Positions 45,214 through 54,398 of a stretch of 64,000 bases of DNA are shown here, piece by piece. The notes below the pieces were generated by a model. That model made no database searches. It was not told where the DNA came from and worked only from the letters and a program-made list of their open reading frames with translations. Each line of letters opens with the position of its first letter. Positions within the stretch are counted from its first letter, which is position 1. A program made the translations under genes and the position numbers. The stretch spans positions 1 through 64,000 of the forward strand of contig NZ_BCVE01000005.1 in NCBI RefSeq assembly GCF_001591585.1. The letters are read 5' to 3'. The stretch is from Niallia circulans NBRC 13626 (GTDB taxonomy: Bacteria > Bacillota > Bacilli > Bacillales > Cytobacillaceae).

Positions 45214-45388
45214 TAAAGATAGCAGAACGAATAAGCCATTCTATAACCTATCAAAAGCTCGCAGCATACAAGCAAAACAAATCTACCTATATAAAATATA
45301 GAATATTCTGTTTATTGGATCATATCATATCTTTGTACGACTTTCTTCTATTTTGTCAGAAATTCTAACTCTATTTTTTAGAAAAAGT

Positions 45389-46822
45389 TTAGATATCTAA
45401 TTCCAATGAAAGAAATTTATACTCTAAATAATCTTCTAATCCATACTTTCCACCTTCGCGACCGACTCCTGATTCTTTTACTCCGCCAAATGGTGCTTGT
45501 TCAGTGGTTGGTACCGGATCATTGATCCCAATTATGCCATATTCAAGGCCTTCTGACATTCTAAATACACGAGAGATGTCTTTTGTATAAAAATATGCTG
45601 CTAATCCATAGGAAGTATCATTAGCAAAATGTAAGGCTTCTTTCTCTGTTTCAAATTCAAAAATTGGCGCTACTGGTCCAAATGTTTCTTCCGTCGCAAT
45701 TTTCATCTCATGAGTAGCATGTAATAAAACTGTTGGTTCATAGAAATGGCCATTGTCATATTCTTCGCCAGCTGGTTTTTTTCCTCCATAGATGACTTTA
45801 GCGCCTTTTTGGATAGCATCTTGAATATGCTCTTCCGTTTTGGCAACAGCTGCTTCGTTTATAAGTGGCCCAATGGTTACTTCAGGATACAAGCCATTTC
45901 CAACAACCAAATTTTTCATTTTTGTTACTAAAATATCGGAAAAGCGTTCTGCAATTGTTTTCTGAACATAAATCCGATTCGTGCATATACATGTCTGTCC
46001 TGCATTGCGAAACTTACTTGCAATAACGCCTTCAGCTGCTCTTTCTAAGTCTGCATCCTCAAAAATGATAAAAGGAGCATGGCCCCCAAGTTCCATCGAG
46101 ATCTTCTTCATGGTAGCAGATGCTTTTGCTGCAAGCTCTTTCCCTACTTTTGTTGAACCTGTAAAAGTGATTTTTCTTACTTCTTGTCTTTCCATCATCG
46201 CATCTCCGATTGGAGCCGCATCACCATGAACTAAATTTAACACACCTTTTGGCAGTCCTACTTCATGAAAAATCTTCATTACTTCTATTGCTGTTAAAGG
46301 AGTGGCTTCCGCTGGCTTTAAGACAACTGTACATCCAGCAGCAAGCGCTGGAGCAATTTTTCTAGCAAGCATGGCGATTGGAAAATTCCATGGAGTAATT
46401 GCTCCGACTACTCCTACTGGCTGTCTTAGCACAATGATTCGCTTTGTTTCTGAACTTGCAGGAATGGTATCACCATAGATACGTTTTCCTTCTTCCGCAT
46501 ACCATTCCAAATAATCTGCTGCTAAATTCACTTCCCCCTTAGCCTCTGCAACTGGCTTTCCCATTTCAGTTGTAATAATTGCTGCGAGATCTTCTATTTG
46601 TTCGCGCAGCTTATCAGCTACTGTTTTTAAATACATAGAACGTTCTTTTGCAGTTTTTTTCGCCCATAAAGGCAGCGCATTTTGAGCTGCATCAATTGCT
46701 AAATGCCCGTCTTCCTTTCCTCCTCTTGCCACTTCTTCAATGACCTCTCCAGTTGCCGGGTTATAGACAGAATAAGTTTTTCGTGAAACGGAATGACGCC
46801 ATACCCCATTAATATATTGCAT
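45389..46822 (-). CDS. gabD: GabD-like succinate-semialdehyde dehydrogenase (aldehyde dehydrogenase family)
   Basis: Oxidises succinic semialdehyde or a related aldehyde with NAD(P)+. The ATG at 46822 (MQYINGVWRHS) has AAAGGAG seven bases upstream; the ATG two codons earlier is too close to it. The 477-residue enzyme has GAITPWNFP, the general-base glutamate in SMELGGHAPF and the catalytic cysteine in NAGQTCICTNRI. VYGTD-type cofactor features are not distinct. No gabT lies beside it, so the physiological aldehyde is inferred from family only. Confidence 0.85.
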   Translation of the reverse strand: MQYINGVWRHSVSRKTYSVYNPATGEVIEEVARGGKEDGHLAIDAAQNALPLWAKKTAKERSMYLKTVADKLREQIEDLAAIITTEMGKPVAEAKGEVNLAADYLEWYAEEGKRIYGDTIPASSETKRIIVLRQPVGVVGAITPWNFPIAMLARKIAPALAAGCTVVLKPAEATPLTAIEVMKIFHEVGLPKGVLNLVHGDAAPIGDAMMERQEVRKITFTGSTKVGKELAAKASATMKKISMELGGHAPFIIFEDADLERAAEGVIASKFRNAGQTCICTNRIYVQKTIAERFSDILVTKMKNLVVGNGLYPEVTIGPLINEAAVAKTEEHIQDAIQKGAKVIYGGKKPAGEEYDNGHFYEPTVLLHATHEMKIATEETFGPVAPIFEFETEKEALHFANDTSYGLAAYFYTKDISRVFRMSEGLEYGIIGINDPVPTTEQAPFGGVKESGVGREGGKYGLEDYLEYKFLSLELDI

Positions 46823-46908
46823 TTTCATACTCCTTTCATAAGTGTTTTTCCCCTATCATAACAAACATTTTCGATAATTCCACATAATCCGACTTGCTTA
46901 CTCCTATA

Positions 46909-46948
46909 AAAAACGGAGCATCTTATTAAATAAAGACGCTCCGTTTCT
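46909..46948 (-). terminator. Terminator of the GAP1-N2-like gene
   Basis: AAACGGAGC pairs with GCTCCGTTT, with inner ATCTTTATT/AATAAAGA-like pairing and a T-run on the minus strand. Confidence 0.8.
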
Positions 46949-46949
46949 C

Positions 46950-49190
46950 TTAATTCACATAAAAATATCCTATAACTCCAAGAATGATTAAAACGATTAT
47001 AAGAATTCCATATTTGCGAAAAAACTTTACACCTGGATTCGCCGTTTGTTCACGAACTTCCTTTAGAAGTTTTTTCAAAGATTGAGATCGTATACTAGCT
47101 AATTCTCTTTTCCGTTCTTTCTTCTTCCAAATAGAATTACGATCCGTAATTAAGTAATCTTTTAAGGCATAGTTGAACCTTGGACTCGTCCCAAATTTTT
47201 TCAAGGACCATTCAATATAATCAAGCATTTCATCTTCGGAACCATATATCGCTATATACGAAAAGACTTGACGATGTTCGACCCCCTCCATTCCTCCTGG
47301 AAACAGAAGGAGAAATCGTTCATATGGTTTAAAAAGACCATTGTCTTTCGTAATCTCTTGGGCCAAATCGGTTGCTTTGGCTTTAATTGGTTCACTTGCC
47401 ATACGAAAAACGTTTTGTGTTTGTTCCTGAGATAGGTAGAAATAGGTATACAGTAATTCTAATACTTCAAACTTCTCTTTTTCCCAACCCTTTATCTCAA
47501 AACTACGTTCTTCTTTGTCTTGTAAAAATATCTCTCCAAACTGCTTAACATCGGCAAGCTCTACTTTTTCTAACTGTAATTGTACTAAAATCTGTGCTTT
47601 TACATCCGGGAGCACCAACCTCTTATATGATTCAAATGGAATAAATCTTTGAAAATAGACGATTATTTCAAAGACAATTGCCATAGGATGGCTGCTTTTT
47701 TTCACTTCATACACTAGTCTATTTTTGGTTGTTTTTAAGAATGTTGCATTATGCTCAAAGGAAGAATTTACATGCAATAGATTTTTGATATTAATTAATA
47801 CTTTGGTTAAAGAATGTTGAAAGCTGAATTCATGCTTTAGATAATCTTCAATAATCTCTGTGTAAGAAAAAATATCACTCATATAAGAAAGAACTTGCTG
47901 ATACGTTTCTGGATATTTTTCGAGAATTTCCCATAGTGATTGGCAGATATCTTCCCCTTCATAATAGGCAATTGTTTTAACTATAAATTCTACAACATCT
48001 ACATGTTCAACAACCTTTTGGATTTCCAAAACAAATCTTAGATAATCAGGAACAATGGAAGCGTCCTTCATCCGCTCTTCTCGATAAAGCACTTGTTTGA
48101 AAATATGCACAAGCTCGAGCTTTTCTCGATGATTTTTTTGGAGAAAAGTATACAGCATTTTCAATGTCGCTACTTTATCATTATCATAAAAATAATAATC
48201 TAGTTTTTCCATATAGAATAGAAGAAATAAGTCATTGTATGTTTGAATAGCAAGTTTCTTCTGTTTATCCAATCCTTTCAAAGCCCGTTCACAGTAAACA
48301 AAAAATTCATCTAGCTCTGTGGCAGTTTCCAGTGCTTCAAAAGCAAAGTGAAGGTAATCATGTTCTTCTTCCTTAAAACTTAAGACATTTCTTTTATCCT
48401 GACTTAAGTCAAAAGTAAATTGGTTTTCCACAGCTCTATTTCGGAGACGAATGGATCCCTGCTCTACAAACATTACATGGATATTTTCTAACATTTCTGG
48501 TTCGTTATGAAAAGTAGATGCACCAAATAATCTTCTTGTTTCATAGGGCATATATAAAAATAATAGTTCCAATAGCCACATTGCATATTTATGCTGCAGA
48601 TGAGAGGGGGCCTGAAACGAAATATACACTCTTTTCTTTTCCGCAACTGCCGTAATACAAGCAAATAATAACTCTTTAAACTTCTTTTCATCCAGCTGTA
48701 AAACATAAAACAGCTCTTGCTTTTTGGTAAAGATATTCTCTTTCGTATATGAGACATGTTCTATTTCTTCTAGTTCTTCTCCTAGGTTCTCAATATCTTC
48801 CAAGCTATAAAAATGTTCAATATGAAAAATTTGAGAAGGTTTATGGATCCATTCCTCTTTTCTACTTGGAGGAATAATATAATTATGTACAAACAGCTGG
48901 TTCTTTCGTTTTGGGCTTTCAGCAGGCGCAAAACTAGATTTCCCTATCACCAATTCTCCCGTTTCAGGCTGCATTAAAGTAAATTGCGGCGGATAATTCT
49001 CTATTTCTTTGTCACTGCTTTTCTTTAATTCACTCGGCATATGATAAGTACTAATTGGAATTAGGTATTTCTTGATGAAGCTTTCCTCCACGTTAGGGGA
49101 GACAGCTATAGTATCAGACTCATCACCTGTAAGAAAAAGACCTTTACCATCTCTAGTTACTATTTGCTGCTGTATCAGGCTTTTTCCCAT
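46950..49190 (-). CDS. Large tail-anchored protein with GAP1-N2-like N-terminal region
   Basis: A 746-residue protein that I cannot assign confidently. Residues 1-110 (IQQQIVTRDGKGLFLTGDE, YPPQFTLMQPETGE, NQLFVHNYIIPPS) fit the pattern of the GAP1-N2 domain found in bacterial GTPase-associated conflict systems. The middle is long, helical, and Leu/Glu/Phe-rich. The C-terminus is a basic segment followed by one membrane helix (YGILIIVLIILGVIGYFYV), so most of the protein faces the cytoplasm. The ATG follows GGAGAG. No GTPase or other conflict-system gene is adjacent; a terminator follows. The domain call is from pattern memory and may be wrong. Confidence 0.6.
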   Translation of the reverse strand: MGKSLIQQQIVTRDGKGLFLTGDESDTIAVSPNVEESFIKKYLIPISTYHMPSELKKSSDKEIENYPPQFTLMQPETGELVIGKSSFAPAESPKRKNQLFVHNYIIPPSRKEEWIHKPSQIFHIEHFYSLEDIENLGEELEEIEHVSYTKENIFTKKQELFYVLQLDEKKFKELLFACITAVAEKKRVYISFQAPSHLQHKYAMWLLELLFLYMPYETRRLFGASTFHNEPEMLENIHVMFVEQGSIRLRNRAVENQFTFDLSQDKRNVLSFKEEEHDYLHFAFEALETATELDEFFVYCERALKGLDKQKKLAIQTYNDLFLLFYMEKLDYYFYDNDKVATLKMLYTFLQKNHREKLELVHIFKQVLYREERMKDASIVPDYLRFVLEIQKVVEHVDVVEFIVKTIAYYEGEDICQSLWEILEKYPETYQQVLSYMSDIFSYTEIIEDYLKHEFSFQHSLTKVLINIKNLLHVNSSFEHNATFLKTTKNRLVYEVKKSSHPMAIVFEIIVYFQRFIPFESYKRLVLPDVKAQILVQLQLEKVELADVKQFGEIFLQDKEERSFEIKGWEKEKFEVLELLYTYFYLSQEQTQNVFRMASEPIKAKATDLAQEITKDNGLFKPYERFLLLFPGGMEGVEHRQVFSYIAIYGSEDEMLDYIEWSLKKFGTSPRFNYALKDYLITDRNSIWKKKERKRELASIRSQSLKKLLKEVREQTANPGVKFFRKYGILIIVLIILGVIGYFYVN

Positions 49191-49604
49191 TGTCCTCTCT
49201 CCTTTCTTTCCTTGTTTTTATAGATAAGGTTTACATTAATGCTTCTATATTTCTCACTATAATTACAATAAAAAAAACAGCTAATATCTGTATTATACAG
49301 GCATGCTGTTTTTTTAAAAACTAACTTCGCTACACTTTTCCAATAAATATAGAAATTCTATCTACTTTTTTGAAAATTCCATGTGGTATTCAATATTCTA
49401 GATAAACCTCCTTTTTGTCTCTTGCTTTTGGGCACAGAGCGCTCCTCTCTGTTCCCTTCTATTGCAATTTTTTTAAAAGAAGGTGTTTACTCACTCTTTT
49501 TTCTTTTATTTCAGTTTACATATTATTAACATGATTAAAAACTACTCAAAATAGCTCCAACGGTTGACTCCTGCTAACTTATAATGTTTTGGCTAATATT
49601 CTTC
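49191..49604. other. Gap with a hairpin and one copy of a short repeat family
   Basis: About 410 bp. A hairpin at 49270-49316 (AAAACAGC against GCTGTTTT with an inner CTGTAT/ATACAG stem) looks like a terminator in either direction. At 49430-49460 lies GGGCACAGAGCGCTCCTCTC, a relative of the repeats at 57.8 kb. I see no gene. Confidence 0.6.
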
Positions 49605-50465
49605 TTATTCTTTTTTGGAATAAATAATTCTACACCAATTATATAATAGGAGGGTTATTATTTTTTCATTAAGAAAAAGTAATTTCAGTTCTTCTACATT
49701 GCGTAATACCGCAGTTTTGACTGTTTCTTCCTTTCAGTTTTCTTCACAAACGACATTCATTCCTATTTCTACCACTTTAAATGAATGACATATTTGCAAA
49801 AGATTCCTTTCTGCAATTCTTTATATTTATAGATTGGTAATTTTGATAATGGGGATTTGTCGATGTGCAGCGCTGCTAATTTTTCAGCTAATTGTTGCTG
49901 AAACTTGTTCAGATTTTCGGAAGGATGACTCATTCTTTTTAAATATCGCTGGACCTGCGTTGGAAAAATAAATGGTAAAGATAGGGGAGCTTGTTATTAA
50001 GGTAAACTCAGGATTACTAAAAACAACAGAAGAAGTAGTTGTTTTATTCTCCCAACAATGCTTATGAAGCAACTGTTTAAATAACGTTTCATCCCTCCTT
50101 ATTTTATTTAGTGGGTTACTAATTTCTTTATGATTCATTGTATAGATGCGATCATTTTGATAGTAATAGTCTCCTCCATAATTCTTTATTTCAAAAAGAT
50201 GAATTTCATCAGTGGTAATAATAATGGAATCGATTTGAAAAGTAGTGTTATTTATTTGCAGTAGTAAATCATTGATTAATTAGCTGTCTCCTAAAAGAGT
50301 CTCTGTGAAGCAATCAAATAATTTTTCTCCTGCCAAGCCTTTTTTCAGATGAGCTAAGTACTGTTTTTCATTTAAATCTAGGTCCATCCGTTGATTCAAG
50401 GATTGTAAAACGAGGATTTCTGGAGAAATTGTCCGAGGTTTATAGGGCATACTAATTTGTTTCAT
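49605..50465 (-). pseudogene. NERD-domain protein, second decayed copy
   Basis: The frame starts at 50465 (MKQISMPYKPRTIS...KKGLAGEKLFDCFTE) with AAGGGATG upstream. A TAA at 50280-50282 interrupts it and the same frame continues with the NERD core (TTFQIDSIIITTDEIHLFEIKNYGG). Further on a frameshift near 49920 moves the sequence to another frame (NLNKFQQQLAEKLAALHIDK). A TGA follows VVCEEN, then the C-terminal part (KEETVKTAVLRNVEELKLLF, NWCRII) ends at 49605. This is the usual NERD order with a nonsense, a frameshift and a second nonsense. It differs in sequence and lesions from the relic at 4220-5055. Confidence 0.82.
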
Positions 50466-50481
50466 CCCTTCTTTTTTTATT

Positions 50482-50518
50482 AAAAAAGGCCATTCTATAA
50501 GAACAGCCTCTTTTTTTT
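50482..50518 (-). terminator. Terminator of the YhfP-like gene
   Basis: AAAAAAGGC-ATTCT pairs with AGAAC-GCCTCTTTTTT across a short loop; T-run on both sides. It overlaps the stop of the gene at 50517. Confidence 0.75.
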
Positions 50519-51512
50519 ATTCAACAGCAACAATCATTCTGCCTGTTATGCCGCCTTCTAATATTTTGGGTAACTCTTCAGGTAATTGCTGCAAAGATAC
50601 CTCTTTATAAACAAAGGAAGAAAGGTTTTTTGGTTTCAAATCAGTTGCAATACGTTCCCATAGCTTTTGTCTAATTCCCATTGGGCAATAGACAGAGTCG
50701 ATTCCAAGTAGATTCACTCCTCTAAGTATGAATGGAAATACACTTGTCGGCACTGCTCCACCACCTGTTAAGCCACTTACTGCGACCGAACCGCCATAGA
50801 TTATTTTACTAATTATTGCAGCCAACGATTCACCTCCGACTGGATCAATTGCTCCTGCCCATTCTTGCTTATCCAGTGCCTTTACTTTGCCATTATAGAC
50901 GTCTTCTCTTCCGATAACACGGGATGCTCCAATGCTTGTTAAATAGCCCTCTGCTTCTTTCTTTCCAGAGCTTGCAATAACGTTAAACCCTAATTGGGAA
51001 AGCATCGCTACACCGAAGCTGCCAACTCCACCAGTAGCACCTGTCACCAATACAGATCCATTCTCTGGCTTCAGACCATTATCCTGCAATCTTTGTATAG
51101 AAAGAGCTGCGGTAAAGCCTGCTGTTCCAATAATCATCGCTTCTTTCAAGCTTAATCCTTCTGGCAGCGGAACAATCCAATCTGCAGGAATACGAGCATA
51201 TTCACTATAACCTCCAGAATGAGATACACCTATTTCATAGCTGGTAGCAATAACAGAGTCTCCTTCTTTAAAGCGACTGTCTTCTGAAGACACAACTATC
51301 CCTGCCATATCAATTCCTGGAATATGGGGATACGAACGAACAATTTTTCCATCTGGAGTACCAGCAAGCCCATCTTTATAGTTTACGCCAGAATAATGAA
51401 CTTTTATGACTACTTCACCAGCAGATAAATCCTCTAAGCTAACATGCTTTGTTTCCACTGAAAAATTACTATCTTTATTATCAACTACAACTGCTTGAAA
51501 ACTATTTTTCAT
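50517..51512 (-). CDS. YhdH/YhfP-family quinone oxidoreductase (acrylyl-CoA reductase type)
   Basis: A 331-residue medium-chain dehydrogenase without the zinc ligands, of the YhdH/AcuI group that reduces acrylyl-CoA or quinone-like enones with NADPH. Motifs are SGVNYKDGLAGTPDGKI, PHIPGIDMAGIV, and the nucleotide-binding VLVTGATGGVGSFGVAML. VAVSGLTGGGAVPTSVFPFILRG is typical for YhfP. It stands between pseudogene and RpiR regulator on the same strand; a link to the regulator is possible but the 109-bp gap is unproven. Confidence 0.9.
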   Translation of the reverse strand: MKNSFQAVVVDNKDSNFSVETKHVSLEDLSAGEVVIKVHYSGVNYKDGLAGTPDGKIVRSYPHIPGIDMAGIVVSSEDSRFKEGDSVIATSYEIGVSHSGGYSEYARIPADWIVPLPEGLSLKEAMIIGTAGFTAALSIQRLQDNGLKPENGSVLVTGATGGVGSFGVAMLSQLGFNVIASSGKKEAEGYLTSIGASRVIGREDVYNGKVKALDKQEWAGAIDPVGGESLAAIISKIIYGGSVAVSGLTGGGAVPTSVFPFILRGVNLLGIDSVYCPMGIRQKLWERIATDLKPKNLSSFVYKEVSLQQLPEELPKILEGGITGRMIVAVE

Positions 51513-51621
51513 TATTAAGTCACCTCGTACTCATAGTATCAATTTAGTAATAACAGGTCAAAGCAAAGAAATTACCCTATTATTATAGTATGAATGCGAA
51601 TTTCCACTTACAGAAGTGCAA

Positions 51622-52446
51622 TTACTCTCTGTGATTCTTTTCAGCTGGGTATAACTTTTGATAAAATGCTATTGCAAAATCAAAAAAGTACATAAGTCCA
51701 AAACGTTCTGAGGAGAAGCCTGTTCGATCATATGTTTGTCCATGAAGTCTATAGAAAAGATTAGCTTTATTGACAATAGGAAGGCTTTCATTATGGGTAA
51801 TAACGATAATTTTGGCGTTGCTTTTCCGAATAAGTTGGATCAACTCTGTATTTCCTTCTATGAATCTGCCAGAAGGGCTTGTGATAATGGCTACAGATTG
51901 TTCGTCCAATTCTGCTATATCTTTCATTTGCTCTTGGATATCAGAAAAGGCATGAACAAATTTCCCAGACTTTACTAATCGGTATTGAAAATCTTGAGCC
52001 ATCGCTTGAGATAATTGTGTTCCGAAGAAAGAAACCTTCTTTGCTTCATAGATAATTTCTAAAATATTTCGTACATCACCAACATTTATCCTAGCTTCCA
52101 TTGTATGCAGCCACCCTGCCATTTTTTGATAAAGCACTCTTTGCAATTGCTCGCCTACTTCATTTTCTTGTAAGCCACTTTCAATATATTCCTCCACTGG
52201 ATTTTCCAACTTGTCCATTTGGGCAATATCTTTAAATTCCTGAAAGGAAGCATAGCCTATTTTTTTACAAAATCTTGTAATCGCTGCAGGGGATGTATAA
52301 CAAGCTTCTGCTAAAACAGTAATGTTCATATTGGCAATATGACGCACATCTTTTAATAGTGTCAAGGCAATATAGTAATTCGTATCCTTTGTTTTATTGT
52401 TATTAATAAAGTCTAATAAACGAAAAATAATATCTTTCAATTTCAT
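51622..52446 (-). CDS. RpiR/MurR-family transcriptional regulator
   Basis: A DNA-binding HTH_6 domain (NMTVLAEACYTSPAAITRFCKKIGY-like segment around residues 35-60) with a C-terminal SIS sugar-phosphate-binding domain (residues about 125-250: KVSFFGTQLSQAMAQDFQYRL, IITSPSGRF). I place the start at the ATG at 52446 (MKLKDIIFRLLDF); GTG and TTG codons two to six bases upstream are in frame. There is little ribosome site, so translation is probably coupled to tmrB, whose stop lies 21 bp upstream. Controlled genes are unknown. Confidence 0.88.
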   Translation of the reverse strand: MKLKDIIFRLLDFINNNKTKDTNYYIALTLLKDVRHIANMNITVLAEACYTSPAAITRFCKKIGYASFQEFKDIAQMDKLENPVEEYIESGLQENEVGEQLQRVLYQKMAGWLHTMEARINVGDVRNILEIIYEAKKVSFFGTQLSQAMAQDFQYRLVKSGKFVHAFSDIQEQMKDIAELDEQSVAIITSPSGRFIEGNTELIQLIRKSNAKIIVITHNESLPIVNKANLFYRLHGQTYDRTGFSSERFGLMYFFDFAIAFYQKLYPAEKNHRE

Positions 52447-52467
52447 CACCAAAATTCATTGATTTCT

Positions 52468-53064
52468 TTACTTAAATAAGCTAATTTCCTTTAATTTATT
52501 CCATAATCTATCCGTTCTTTTTCTAAATGGATTTCTTTTATCTTCTTTTAAATTTAAGCCAATAGCCTGCGCAACTTTTTCGATGACTTCCTCGATACTT
52601 AAACCATTTGTATCCACATGCTCCCTAAATAATGATCGTTCTAGCTGCTTTAATCGAGATTCAGCTTGCTTATATGCCCAAGAATCTTCTCCTTCGTATC
52701 TGCTTCGTAATCGTTTTTTGATCGTAGCTTTTGACGCCATCAGTGTAACATGTTTAACTATAATCTGATCATTCTTTAATCGCGAGATAATTTCATGAAA
52801 ATATGCTTCATTCGTAATGGTCATTGGTACTATAATGATTCCATCGTAATCGCGAGTGATTTGTTTTAATAATGAATAGTTTGTCTCTCTCCAAAGAGGA
52901 AAATCTTGAAAATCATCGTTTTGTAAAGCGGGTGGAATATTTTTCATTAAGACATATCCAAATCTTTCTGGATCAAATACAAATGCTTTTTCTAATCTTT
53001 TCACAAGCTCATAAGCAGTTGTTGTCTTCCCTGCACCAAATGTTCCGTTGATCCAAATAATCAT
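52468..53064 (-). CDS. tmrB: TmrB, tunicamycin resistance ATP-binding protein
   Basis: TmrB of B. subtilis confers tunicamycin resistance as an ATP-binding, membrane-associated protein. The 198-residue product aligns along its whole length with it: MIIWINGTFGAGKTTTAYEL (P-loop GTFGAGKTT), DDFQDFPLWRETNYSLL, IIIVPMTITNEAYFHEII, TLMASKATIKKRLRSR and a basic amphipathic C-terminal helix (RTDRLWNKLKEI) of the kind that binds the membrane. It heads a pair with the RpiR regulator. Note that the tunicamycin target TagO is encoded 36 kb away in the same window. Confidence 0.9.
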   Translation of the reverse strand: MIIWINGTFGAGKTTTAYELVKRLEKAFVFDPERFGYVLMKNIPPALQNDDFQDFPLWRETNYSLLKQITRDYDGIIIVPMTITNEAYFHEIISRLKNDQIIVKHVTLMASKATIKKRLRSRYEGEDSWAYKQAESRLKQLERSLFREHVDTNGLSIEEVIEKVAQAIGLNLKEDKRNPFRKRTDRLWNKLKEISLFK

Positions 53065-53243
53065 AAGCTTCCCCCCATAAGGTATTTTTCTTTTACTATA
53101 GCAAATTTATCACTCTTTCTTTTTTTCTCACTCCAAATGTTTGATTTTTTTGAAAAAACACCTACTTTTCGCTTTCCGAAAGTTGTATAATTTTTAGAAT
53201 AATATAATTTATTTACAGAGGCTATCTCTAAGGAGGAAAAACA

Positions 53244-54338
53244 ATGCAAATTCAACCAGAGGACATCGTTAGAAGTGGTCCGAACCAATATATTTGTAAA
53301 GAAGGAATTCTAAAGGAATTAGACAGTTTATTGTCTCCCTTTCAAGCTCCTGCCATCATAACTGGCAATAAATCATTTGAAGCCTATACTAAATATGTCG
53401 CTTCCATTCCTGAACACTGGAAAATTATTCAGCACGCAGGCTATAGTTCTCAACAGGCGATAGAGGAGCTCGCCCCATCATGTGGAGCAGCTGATGTCAT
53501 TATTGGTATAGGAGGCGGCATTATATTAGATACTGCCAAGGCAGTTGCAGACAAATTAAATATCGAAGTTGTTTTAATTCCAACTGTTGCTGGAACATGT
53601 GCTGCAAGCACACCATTAAGTGTCATTTATTCACCAGATGGGGAATTTGAAAGAGTAGCATATCATAGACGCTCTAGTTATTTAACGGTTGTTGATCCAG
53701 CATTTTTAATTCACGCCCCGATTGATTATTTGAAAAGTGGAATTGGTGATACCTTAACAAAATGGTATGAAGCAGAAGCGATTATCCGAAATGCGAATGA
53801 TGAAAGAGCTCACTCTTTATTTGTCCAAGCTGCATTAAGCCAATCTGTTTTCATCCGTGATATTTTATTAAAGGATAGTATAAAAGCAGTTCAAAGCAGT
53901 GAAGCTGGAAAAGTTACACCGAGCTTTACTAAAACGGTAGAAGCCGTTATTACTTTAGCAGGAACAGTAGGAGGATTCGGCGGAAGATATGGGAGAATGT
54001 CTGGATCTCATGCCATTCATAACGGATTAAGCTTTGTTGAAGAAACACACACCATCCTTCATGGACAAAAGGTGGCTTATGGCATATTAGTCCAGCTTGC
54101 CTTAGAAAACCGCATTGATGAAATCGAAGCATTGTTGCCATATTATCAGCAGCTCGATTTTCCAACCAATTTAGCAGACTTACATATTGTAGATAATCAG
54201 GCAATAGCTCTACAAAAGGTTGCAGAACATGCTGTTAATCCAAAAGAATCGCTTCAGCTAATGGGTTCCTATCGAGCAGATGAGGTAATTGCGGCAATGA
54301 ACGTCCTGGAAAGTCTTACAACTAGTAAACCAGTTTAA
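53244..54338 (+). CDS. Iron-containing alcohol dehydrogenase, GldA/glycerol-dehydrogenase-like
   Basis: A 364-residue group III dehydrogenase. It has the NAD-binding GGG motif (DVIIGIGGGIILDTAKAVAD), the IPTVAGTCAASTPLSVIY substrate loop and the metal-binding region: Asp in KSGIGDTLTKWYE, His in RMSGSHAIHNGLS and His in THTILHGQKVAYG. Compared with GldA, the substrate may be a hydroxyketone or similar; I cannot say. The ATG follows AAGGAGG. The tmrB gene is divergent. A shared terminator lies at the end. Confidence 0.88.
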   Translation: MQIQPEDIVRSGPNQYICKEGILKELDSLLSPFQAPAIITGNKSFEAYTKYVASIPEHWKIIQHAGYSSQQAIEELAPSCGAADVIIGIGGGIILDTAKAVADKLNIEVVLIPTVAGTCAASTPLSVIYSPDGEFERVAYHRRSSYLTVVDPAFLIHAPIDYLKSGIGDTLTKWYEAEAIIRNANDERAHSLFVQAALSQSVFIRDILLKDSIKAVQSSEAGKVTPSFTKTVEAVITLAGTVGGFGGRYGRMSGSHAIHNGLSFVEETHTILHGQKVAYGILVQLALENRIDEIEALLPYYQQLDFPTNLADLHIVDNQAIALQKVAEHAVNPKESLQLMGSYRADEVIAAMNVLESLTTSKPV

Positions 54339-54346
54339 AAAATGAA

Positions 54347-54398
54347 AAAGGAGATAGAATTCAACATCGCTTATAGCGATGTTGATCCATCTCCTTTT
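54347..54398. terminator. Bidirectional terminator between the two dehydrogenase genes
   Basis: AAAAGGAGAT pairs with ATCTCCTTTT and inside them CAACATCGCT pairs with AGCGATGTTG. The convergent gene ends at 54371, so its last nine codons and stop lie inside the hairpin. Confidence 0.88.
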
